This document shows positions 1-5,148 of a stretch of DNA of 5,148 nucleotides, piece after piece (position 1 is the first letter of the stretch; every line of letters starts with the position of its first letter). The notes below the pieces were generated by a model. That model did no database searches. It was not told where the DNA came from and saw only the letters and a list, made by a program, of their open reading frames with translations. The stretch is from Bacteroidia bacterium (lineage in GTDB: Bacteria > Bacteroidota > Bacteroidia > Cytophagales > Cyclobacteriaceae): positions 1 through 5,148 of the forward strand of contig JANXRR010000234.1 in the NCBI GenBank assembly GCA_025356795.1. Direction: 5' to 3'. Made by a program: the position numbers and the translations under genes.

Positions 1-292
1 TCGATTCAAGTTCAGGCCAAGTCTTGCTGCTTTTGAAGATCTAAAATCCAGTGGGAAGTTGAATATCTTAACCGATCAACTGCTGAAAAAGAAATTATTA
101 AACTACTATGCCATGATGGAAGGCTACAGCGACATCTCAGACATTATAGCCGATGCCAGCCTCAATGTACACCTTAATCCCGCTAAGGATTTTAAAGAGA
201 TTGGTTTTCAGGATATCTATTATGTGAAAAACGAATTAGACTCCTCAGGCATAGATATTTTAAAACTCAACTCCTTTTCCTTATCTACTTGA
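1..292 (+). CDS. DUF6090-type protein, middle to C-terminal fragment, open at the window edge and truncated at its 3' end
   Basis: The frame is open from the window edge (first full codon at 2) to TGA at 290-292, giving 96 residues. It begins with FRPSLAAFEDLKSSGKLNIL, followed by a stretch with LLNYYAMMEGYSDI and then GFQDIYYVKNELDSSGIDI. From memory of the family, this matches the middle and C-terminal part of DUF6090-type proteins, where a (F/Y)-D/E-D-L-x-S-S-G-x-L-x-L segment follows the N-terminal membrane helix and coil. No membrane helix is present in this piece. A TTG at 59 is a possible start, but similarity extends upstream of it, so it is probably internal. Family members usually continue some tens of residues past this point. 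Here the frame runs into antisense of the minus-strand DUF6090 fragment, so the last few residues (about from 271) are probably not native. The function of the family is unknown to me. I am confident the frame codes, and less sure of the family name. Confidence 0.65.
   Translation, partial: RFKFRPSLAAFEDLKSSGKLNILTDQLLKKKLLNYYAMMEGYSDISDIIADASLNVHLNPAKDFKEIGFQDIYYVKNELDSSGIDILKLNSFSLST
220..292. other. Head-on junction between two DUF6090-type fragments
   Basis: The plus-strand frame (stop 290-292) and the minus-strand frame (stop 222-220) overlap antiparallel by 73 bp, and neither ends with a family-like C-terminus. Plus-strand similarity seems to fade after about 270 and minus-strand similarity after about 256-265, which puts a breakpoint near 256-290. 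A 7-bp inverted repeat, AACTCAA (264-270) and TTGAGTT (289-295), flanks an 18-nt centre exactly there. In family coordinates the two fragments look complementary rather than duplicate: one is the N-terminal half, the other the middle and C-terminal part. An inversion, a deletion joining convergent paralogues, or a chimeric read or assembly would each produce this. Confidence 0.5.
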
Positions 293-582
293 GTTGCTTG
301 CAAGAGCCTGATCATTTCCTTGTTGCTCTTCAAACGCTGGACATTATCATTAACTAAGTTTTTCAATTGAAGCTCATCTTGACTTACATCTTCTAAAAGT
401 TTGCAGTAAGTAATCTCTTCTAATTGCTTGTCTTTATTCTCTTCATTCCAGTTGTTGATTTGCAGGGCGATCAAAATACCAATCACTACGAGTATGATTT
501 CGCCACTAGAGTATAATAGGTAACTCTTCACCTTGCCCTTGTTCATAAGCTTCTTTCTGATTTTTCTAAGAAAATTGATCAT
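220..582 (-). CDS. DUF6090-type membrane protein, N-terminal part, C-terminally truncated
   Basis: This encodes 120 residues from ATG at 582-580 to TAA at 222-220. It starts with a basic segment (MINFLRKIRKKLMNKGKVKS), followed by a single hydrophobic helix at about residues 26-42 ending in ALQINNWNEE. That combination (GEIxLVVIGILIALQINNWNE) is the hallmark of the DUF6090 family of Bacteroidota inner-membrane proteins, whose role is unknown. A charged, probably coiled region follows (residues 48-95). Family proteins are usually about twice this length, so the product is truncated. Residues up to about 105 look native. The last 10-15 (from about position 265 downward) lie in antisense of the plus-strand fragment and look like read-through to a chance stop. 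The start fits the usual family N-terminus, and an ATG 16 nt upstream is out of frame. It lies 98 bp downstream of the MG2/plug gene on the same strand, so co-transcription is possible but not shown. Confidence 0.75.
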   Translation of the reverse strand: MINFLRKIRKKLMNKGKVKSYLLYSSGEIILVVIGILIALQINNWNEENKDKQLEEITYCKLLEDVSQDELQLKNLVNDNVQRLKSNKEMIRLLQATQVDKEKELSFKISMPEESNSFFT

Positions 583-604
583 GCGTGAAGTTATTCATTC
601 TCGG

Positions 605-631
605 TTATTGGTTTCCCTAGATTACCAATAA
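605..631 (-). repeat. Perfect 8-bp inverted repeat (hairpin) in the spacer
   Basis: TTATTGGT at 605-612 pairs perfectly with ACCAATAA at 624-631 around an 11-nt loop. On the minus-strand transcript the stem is followed by CCGAGAATG, without a run of U, so it is not a canonical intrinsic terminator. It could be a transcript-processing or stabilising hairpin between the operon and the DUF6090-type gene, a protein-binding site, or chance. The stem is AT-rich and weak. Confidence 0.4.
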
Positions 632-657
632 TTCTATCGGGGTATTTTCTGCTGAGA

Positions 658-678
658 TTTTGAATCTTGAATTTTGAA
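658..678. repeat. Three tandem 7-bp repeats, TTTTGAA / TCTTGAA / TTTTGAA
   Basis: Units lie at 658-664, 665-671 and 672-678. The outer two are identical and the middle one differs at one base. The array lies just beyond the stop codon (683-681) of the MG2/plug gene, in non-coding DNA. On the minus strand it reads TTCAAAA, TTCAAGA, TTCAAAA. It may be a simple slippage product, and no function can be assigned. Confidence 0.45.
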
Positions 679-680
679 AT

Positions 681-3062
681 CTATCTAATCACCGAAAAAT
701 AACTACGGCCAACTATTGCTTTGCCTCCTTTCGTGATTCCCTGAATGTTAATTTCATATTTACCAACTTTATCAGAGGAATAGAATTCAATATGAATTTT
801 GCCGTCTTTATCGGGAACTATGCTTGGATTCCAATACAATAAATCTCTAAAATCTGCGAGTCTGCTTTGCACAGCCAACACGGTGCTATAGTCGGGCGAA
901 TAGAATTCCTTTTTTCGTTGAAGCCCCTCATAATCTAACGCAACAGTATTTTCGTCTATTTCCAACCCCTCAGCCAAGCCTTTAAAAGAAGTAAAGCTAA
1001 CCACCCCATCAGCCACTAACGCACCCACATAATATGGCCTTGTCATTACTTCCAATCGTTTTACTTTCAAGGGATCGTAATCCATTATTTTAGTAGCATT
1101 AAAAATAGGCACACCATCTAAAAGCACAAGCGGATGTTTCTCAAATTGACGATTTATAGGAGTGTTTATCACCCTCATAATGAAATCATCTTTTCTCTTT
1201 TTGATTAGCACTCCCGGAACATATTCTCGCATCACCTCTTCCATTGACTTAAAGCGAGTATAGTCATCCAACAAATAATCTTCATCTGCTTTGCCATAAA
1301 AATTGGTGCTATCAGCAGTTACTACTGCTAACTTTCCTCTGTAAGCAGGTTGAAAAATACTGAGAGATTGCATAGCAATACTTTTTTGCAAAAGGGCATG
1401 CTCTGTAACTGAGTTCAATTTAAAGGTAGTTGGTTTGAAGCTTGAAAAATTTGCTGAGAAGGGATCTTCGATTTGTATTTTTACTGAGTCATTTTGACCA
1501 GGCAGTGATTGAACGAAAATCCGTTGGGCATCATAAAAGTTTTTCATCTCAAAATAGATAGTGCCCTCCTTATTGCTCTGTGAGGTGTAGGAGTGGATGA
1601 TTTTATTAGGGGCACCAAGTAAAGCGATAATCCCAGGAACAGGTTTGTTGGTAATCTTGTTTACTGTTTTTCCTTGTATTAGATGCCCGTTCACCTCCGG
1701 AAGATTTAATGGTAGGGTTGAATCTTGATGTAAGATTGAATTCCAAGAGTAGCGGCTCCAACCATGCACAAGCATTAAGTTATCTAATGCCTTGTTGGTA
1801 AATTCATCATTATTGCCAAGATAAAATTCAGGTGATTCAATAGCGCCTCTCAATTCTGAAGTGAGCTTTGTAAAAGTAAGAATGTTGATCTGAGGGTTGT
1901 TTATTAGGCTGTCGAAAGCATGAACAGAAATAGAAGCATTAAGGTTGGATAACAATAGTTCTTCTTTGGCTTCAATTACAATTGAGATTTTTTGCCTTGG
2001 ATAATAAATTGGTTTGTCGGCTGTTGCATTTAAATCAACCTTGTTTTTTGATCTGATAAAATGTAATCTCTCACAAATTGGATTTAAGTTATTGTCGAAT
2101 AATGTAAAATGGATAATGCCATTACCTAATTGATCTTTGGCAAAAACAAACTGAGTCTTACCGTCAATCACCACATTTGCTTTGGCGGCTTTCAACGTAT
2201 TTCCTGAATGCACCACTATGTAAAGAGGCGTGCCAGATTGAAAAGAACTTTGAACACTCATTTTCACTTTTGAATCAGCACTTTCACTTAGATGGACGGT
2301 GCAGCCACTGTCAAGAGAGGGGGGAAGTTTAAATCGTTGTTTTGATTTTTCTGAAAGCAGAATCGCTTCATAAACATTGCTTGCTTGTGGCGTAAAGCTG
2401 AAGCTGCCTAAACCGAAGTGCAAGGTAGAGAACCGCGTAACAGTATCTTTTCCGTTAGCCAAAATAATCCCATCGGCATGAATGCCATTGCCTAACTCAT
2501 CATTTACTTTAAACCCAACAGTGGAAGGCAATCCTTTAACAAGACTTCCTCCTTCAGGATAAAATTTGAGTTCAACGCGATTTGCATTTTGACTTATTTC
2601 TGTCAGAGATTCCAATCTTTTGAATGGATTTACAATTGTAAGTTGTTGTTGAAAATAAAATTCTGCACTGAAATTCTTCATCCAGTTTGTATATATTCTT
2701 AGAACATAATTTCCAGAATTTATAGAAGCGGGTAAAAACAATGAGCCATATCCACTTCCGTTGGTAAGTTCAATCTTAGATTGTAGAATGGCTTTATTAT
2801 TGGAATCCATAAGTTCAACATAAGCGACTTTACTTATGCTTATAGGAATATTGGCAGTAGATTCTAAACAATAAATTTTCATCCAAAGTACTTCGCCTGT
2901 AACAAAGAAATTTCGATCCGTATGAACAAATATCTTTTCTTGAATGGCTTTCGATTGATAGTCACTAAAAGACTTAACCAACGTGTTGATTTTATCGGAT
3001 TGGCCGAACACATGTGAACTAACAAAAATAACAAGAACACTAAGTTGAACGAGAAGTTTCAT
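681..3062 (-). CDS. Secreted macroglobulin-like (MG2) protein with a C-terminal TonB-receptor plug-like domain
   Basis: This encodes 793 residues. A signal peptide (about 1-20, ending VFG before Q21) sends it out of the cytoplasm. Residues 41-147 match the MG2 domain seen in Bacteroidota alpha-2-macroglobulin-like proteins (EKIFVHTDR, a GEVLWMKIY strand, then SGNYVLRIYTNWMKNF). Residues 163-235 look like the next macroglobulin module (FYPEGGSLVKGL, then FGLGSFSFTP). Residues 403-445 hold the conserved ELRGAIESP and LDNLMLVHGWSRYSW segments. About 457-520 resembles a carboxypeptidase-regulatory-like beta-sandwich (VNGHLIQGKTVNKITNKPVPG). About 601-695 is a plug-like domain with PLVLLDGVPIFNATKI and VKRLEVMTRPYYVGALVADG. 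Residues 741-793 form a last beta-rich module beginning LYWNPSIVPDKDGKIHIEF. No thioester motif (GCxEQ) and no beta-barrel are present, so it is neither a classical protease trap nor a complete receptor. Its start overlaps the DUF4249 stop by 4 bp, implying translational coupling. A role as periplasmic or surface partner of the receptor is inferred. Confidence 0.85.
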   Translation of the reverse strand: MKLLVQLSVLVIFVSSHVFGQSDKINTLVKSFSDYQSKAIQEKIFVHTDRNFFVTGEVLWMKIYCLESTANIPISISKVAYVELMDSNNKAILQSKIELTNGSGYGSLFLPASINSGNYVLRIYTNWMKNFSAEFYFQQQLTIVNPFKRLESLTEISQNANRVELKFYPEGGSLVKGLPSTVGFKVNDELGNGIHADGIILANGKDTVTRFSTLHFGLGSFSFTPQASNVYEAILLSEKSKQRFKLPPSLDSGCTVHLSESADSKVKMSVQSSFQSGTPLYIVVHSGNTLKAAKANVVIDGKTQFVFAKDQLGNGIIHFTLFDNNLNPICERLHFIRSKNKVDLNATADKPIYYPRQKISIVIEAKEELLLSNLNASISVHAFDSLINNPQINILTFTKLTSELRGAIESPEFYLGNNDEFTNKALDNLMLVHGWSRYSWNSILHQDSTLPLNLPEVNGHLIQGKTVNKITNKPVPGIIALLGAPNKIIHSYTSQSNKEGTIYFEMKNFYDAQRIFVQSLPGQNDSVKIQIEDPFSANFSSFKPTTFKLNSVTEHALLQKSIAMQSLSIFQPAYRGKLAVVTADSTNFYGKADEDYLLDDYTRFKSMEEVMREYVPGVLIKKRKDDFIMRVINTPINRQFEKHPLVLLDGVPIFNATKIMDYDPLKVKRLEVMTRPYYVGALVADGVVSFTSFKGLAEGLEIDENTVALDYEGLQRKKEFYSPDYSTVLAVQSRLADFRDLLYWNPSIVPDKDGKIHIEFYSSDKVGKYEINIQGITKGGKAIVGRSYFSVIR
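3059..3062 (-). other. ATGA stop-start overlap between the DUF4249 and MG2/plug genes
   Basis: On the minus strand the DUF4249 gene ends CAA TGA and the next gene begins ATG AAA, sharing ATGA. No Shine-Dalgarno-like sequence precedes the second start (the upstream bases read CATTCTGGCA). Its translation therefore probably depends on ribosomes finishing the lipoprotein gene. This supports a fixed stoichiometric link between the two products. Confidence 0.85.
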
Positions 3063-4213
3063 TGCCAGAATGCAGGTTTAATATTGGTGCCATTCTTACG
3101 CCTGCAATCGACACAGTTAAGGCTTGATACCCTATAACCTACAGTGGTTCTACCCATAGCAGCAATGTCTATTATGGATTCAATTTTAGAGAACTTCCAA
3201 GATGGAATATCTTTATTAAAGAGGGTGTCTGCAATGCAATCTGAATAGATTGTTTGATAATTTTTAGCAGCAAGAATGGCGAGTTTTTCAGATGGAATGA
3301 AAATTCTTTTTTCTGAATTTGTTCCCGCTGTAAAAAAACCCAATATAACTTCATCGGAATTAGTCAAACATTGAAAGTTTCCTGTCACTAAACTTGGTTG
3401 CGGGTCAAACAAGGTGCCTAAGTCCTCTGTGTTCTTTTTTAATTGAGACCAAAAATTATAGCCTTCTTGGGTCAGTCCATATTGGGTAACCAGAATGCTG
3501 TATTTTTTTGAAATCCGCTCTGAATTTTGTGGCATATAAGTAACTGGAAATCTCGTCACGATGTCTTGATTGAGTGCCTCGGTTGAGCTATATAATATCT
3601 TTGTTGAATACTCTGTTTGATAACAATGATAGATGTCATCATTTTCTGATCTTGCAACTACTTGCCCATTTATCCATTTAAATCGAGATTGGAATGCGGA
3701 TGTATAAAGCCACGTTTCAGTATATTTCCAAAGATACCTTTTAGTATTATTTTGAAGATCATGACTGTTGGCATAGATCTGTACTCCTTTATCAGCTGTC
3801 AATTCCCAAGTAACCGAATCAATTGTTGGAGAGATAATAGGTTGAACAAAAGAAGACACATATTTTTTGTTATCCACAGTATTAATAACCAATCGGTAAT
3901 TCACATGGGTAGGAAGTGTTTGTGAACTAGTTAAGTAATGGCCAGCGGCTCCTTCATTAAAAGTAATTACTAAACCATTTGAATTTTCAACTTTAACGGT
4001 TGCGCCAGTCACTGCCAAGGGATCATTTGAAGACCCAAGACTTAACACATGAGTTAGAGTGATTTCGCTAATACCATTGGTGTTTAACGAGCCATCCACC
4101 ACCAGGATGTTTTTGTTATTTGTCGCTACAGGTGGTTGATAGGGTTCAATGCAACCTGCCACGAGGAGCAAAGTGAAAAGAACAAATTTTCTCCAGGTCG
4201 TTCTTACTTTCAT
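3059..4213 (-). CDS. DUF4249 family lipoprotein
   Basis: This encodes 384 residues. The N-terminus is a lipoprotein signal: basic MKVRTTWRK, a hydrophobic core, then the lipobox VAGC with lipidated Cys21 followed by IEPYQPP. It should be anchored in the outer membrane. The rest matches DUF4249: an early beta strand NILVVDGSLN (35-44), a Bacteroidota-type ATVKVENSNG segment (71-80), QPIISPTIDSV (124-134), GNFQCLTNSDEVILGFF (278-294) and the C-terminal signature CVDCRRKNGTNIKPAFW (367-383). The mature chain has five further cysteines (197, 282, 326, 367, 370). The family is of unknown function and typically sits next to a TonB-dependent receptor, as here (receptor stop 81 bp upstream). It is thus likely a partner lipoprotein, perhaps functioning like SusD by helping the receptor bind substrate, although it is not homologous to SusD by anything I can see. 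The start is supported by the signal peptide. No strong ribosome-binding site is visible. Confidence 0.9.
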   Translation of the reverse strand: MKVRTTWRKFVLFTLLLVAGCIEPYQPPVATNNKNILVVDGSLNTNGISEITLTHVLSLGSSNDPLAVTGATVKVENSNGLVITFNEGAAGHYLTSSQTLPTHVNYRLVINTVDNKKYVSSFVQPIISPTIDSVTWELTADKGVQIYANSHDLQNNTKRYLWKYTETWLYTSAFQSRFKWINGQVVARSENDDIYHCYQTEYSTKILYSSTEALNQDIVTRFPVTYMPQNSERISKKYSILVTQYGLTQEGYNFWSQLKKNTEDLGTLFDPQPSLVTGNFQCLTNSDEVILGFFTAGTNSEKRIFIPSEKLAILAAKNYQTIYSDCIADTLFNKDIPSWKFSKIESIIDIAAMGRTTVGYRVSSLNCVDCRRKNGTNIKPAFWQ

Positions 4214-4294
4214 TTGCTTGTGATCGTTTTTAATTCACATATAAAAGTGCTTACCTGATTCCAATGAGTTCTTTTAATTGATCGTGTTTCCATT
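4214..4294. other. Spacer between the receptor and the DUF4249 gene, with repeated words
   Basis: This 81-bp gap holds two copies each of TGATCGT (4221-4227 and 4279-4285) and TTTTAATT (4228-4235 and 4272-4279), in swapped order near its two ends. No clear TAnnTTTG promoter element or U-tract terminator is visible on the minus strand, so read-through from the receptor gene is the simplest reading. The repeated words may be chance in AT-rich DNA. Confidence 0.4.
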
Positions 4295-5148
4295 TTATAA
4301 GAACTTAAAATTGTAGGTAAGGGTTGGAATGGGTTGATTAAAAACCGAAAGTTTGTAGCCTTTCACTGTTCCATCTTTTGATTCGAAATAAATAGAATAG
4401 GCATTAGCAGCGCCTAATAAATTATATAAACTCAATGACCAAGAGCCGTGTGCCAGTTTTTTGTTTTTGTGATTCCCTTCCCAGTTGATTGAAAGGTCGG
4501 TGCGTATGTAATCTGGAATTCTGAATTGATTGCGGTCGGAATAATACAGTCGTATCGAACCACCTAATACATATTTAGCTTGAGGAAGAGTAATGGGGCG
4601 TCCCGTGCTATAAGTAAAATTGGCTGATATATTAAGTCGGTGACTAAATTTATAGTTGACTATGACATTAATCGCATGAGGTTTGTCATAATTGCTAGGG
4701 TAATACTCACCACGATTAATCGTTTCTGAAGAATAAGTGCCTTGTGTTTGAAGAAAAGAACGAGAATACGTGTAACTGATCCAACCATTTAATTTTCCGC
4801 TTGACTTTTTTAAGAGGAATTCGATTCCGTAAGCTTTCCCTTTCGCATCCAATAAATCGGTTTCGATATGGTGATTCAAAATCAGCGTGGCACCGCTTTT
4901 AAAATCCAATGCATGTTGAATAGTCTTATAGTATGCCTCAGCAGAAAACTCAATGGTGTTAGCACGCAGATTTTTATAAAACCCGACAGAAACCTGATCC
5001 CCAATTTGTGGTTTAATGAAGCCATCACTTAACTTCCAAGTATCTGCTGGAGCAATGGCTGTTGTGTTGGACAGCATTTGAATATATTGTCGTGTTCTAT
5101 TATAACTAAACTTTAAAGACGAATTTTCTGACAGCGTATACTTTAATG
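4295..5148 (-). CDS. TonB-dependent outer-membrane receptor, C-terminal beta-barrel part (5' end outside the window)
   Basis: The frame is open from the window edge (first full codon 5146-5144) to TAA at 4297-4295, giving 283 residues. The Met at 5077 is internal, because barrel-like sequence (SSLKFSYNRTRQYIQML) continues upstream of it. The sequence is alternating amphipathic beta strands typical of a TonB-dependent receptor barrel: NTIEFSAEAYYKTIQHALDF, GKAYGIEFLLKKSSGKLNGW, YDKPHAINVIVNYKF, LNISANFTYSTGRPITLP, and the closing strands GSWSLSLYNLLGAANAYSIYF and PIPTLTYNFKFL. The final residues form the terminal strand recognised by barrel assembly, though the last residue is Leu rather than the usual Phe. 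The terminal segments resemble the receptor subfamily with an N-terminal carboxypeptidase-like domain that commonly precedes DUF4249 genes. The plug, TonB box and signal peptide are outside the window. It should import a substrate across the outer membrane using TonB energy, but the ligand is unknown. Confidence 0.9.
   Translation of the reverse strand, partial: LKYTLSENSSLKFSYNRTRQYIQMLSNTTAIAPADTWKLSDGFIKPQIGDQVSVGFYKNLRANTIEFSAEAYYKTIQHALDFKSGATLILNHHIETDLLDAKGKAYGIEFLLKKSSGKLNGWISYTYSRSFLQTQGTYSSETINRGEYYPSNYDKPHAINVIVNYKFSHRLNISANFTYSTGRPITLPQAKYVLGGSIRLYYSDRNQFRIPDYIRTDLSINWEGNHKNKKLAHGSWSLSLYNLLGAANAYSIYFESKDGTVKGYKLSVFNQPIPTLTYNFKFL

Larger units (their letters stand above)
583..680. 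other. Spacer between the MG2/plug gene and the DUF6090-type gene
   Basis: This 98-bp non-coding gap holds a perfect hairpin (605-631) and a short heptad repeat (658-678). I see no Bacteroidota-type -7 element (TAnnTTTG) on the minus strand and no U-tract terminator. It is therefore unclear whether the DUF6090-type gene is transcribed with the upstream operon or on its own. The start at 582 is preceded on the minus strand by GAGAATGAATAACTTCACGC, which lacks a clear ribosome-binding site. Confidence 0.5.

Noticed and set aside
59..292. A separate small plus-strand gene starting at TTG 59
   Set aside because: The family-like sequence continues upstream of 59 to the window edge, so this start is most likely internal to a longer frame.
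605..631. Hairpin as an intrinsic terminator
   Set aside because: No U-rich tract follows the stem on the minus strand and the stem is AT-rich and weak.
681..3062. MG2/plug protein as a thioester alpha-2-macroglobulin protease inhibitor
   Set aside because: No GCxEQ-type thioester motif is present, and the C-terminal part is plug-like rather than the usual complement-like domain.
3172..3354. 60-residue minus-strand frame inside the DUF4249 gene
   Set aside because: It lies wholly within the DUF4249 coding sequence on the same strand in another frame, with no recognisable motif. The DUF4249 frame is strongly supported.
3662..3925. 87-residue plus-strand frame antisense to the DUF4249 gene
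   Set aside because: It is antisense to a well-supported gene, has no recognisable domain, and its composition is that expected from the complementary strand.
4295..5077. Taking Met at 5077 as the start of the receptor gene
   Set aside because: The same frame stays open to the window edge and still reads as barrel strands upstream. No signal peptide follows this Met, so it is internal.

Overview
The window looks like a stretch of a Bacteroidota chromosome, most plausibly Cytophagales/Cytophagia-like, though the class is only inferred. The grounds are AT-rich DNA, starts without clear Shine-Dalgarno sequences, and four protein types typical of the phylum: a TonB-dependent receptor, a DUF4249 lipoprotein, a macroglobulin-like (MG2) protein carrying a plug-like domain, and a small DUF6090-type membrane protein. 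No RNA genes, CRISPR array or insertion sequence is visible.

Nearly everything is read from the minus strand, so gene order runs from high to low coordinates. At 5148-4295 is the C-terminal part of a TonB-dependent outer-membrane receptor, whose start lies beyond the window. After an 81-bp spacer comes a complete DUF4249 lipoprotein (4213-3059). Its stop overlaps the start of the next gene by 4 bp (ATGA). That gene (3062-681) encodes a 793-residue secreted protein with N-terminal MG2/MG3-like domains, a carboxypeptidase-regulatory-like domain and a C-terminal plug-like domain without a barrel. The three genes look like one operon for an envelope complex: a gated outer-membrane channel, a surface or periplasmic lipoprotein partner, and a large periplasmic or surface adaptor. 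The substrate cannot be read from the sequence.

After a 98-bp spacer holding a hairpin and a short heptad repeat, a DUF6090-type gene begins at 582 on the minus strand. It keeps its N-terminal helix and coiled region but loses family-like sequence near position 256-290. The plus strand from the left window edge to about 270 encodes what looks like the middle and C-terminal part of the same family. Two non-overlapping family segments therefore meet head-on, with each frame running into antisense of the other. This is the most unusual feature of the window. It could be an intragenic inversion, a deletion that fused two convergent paralogues, or an assembly or amplification chimera near a contig end. 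The sequence alone cannot decide between these.
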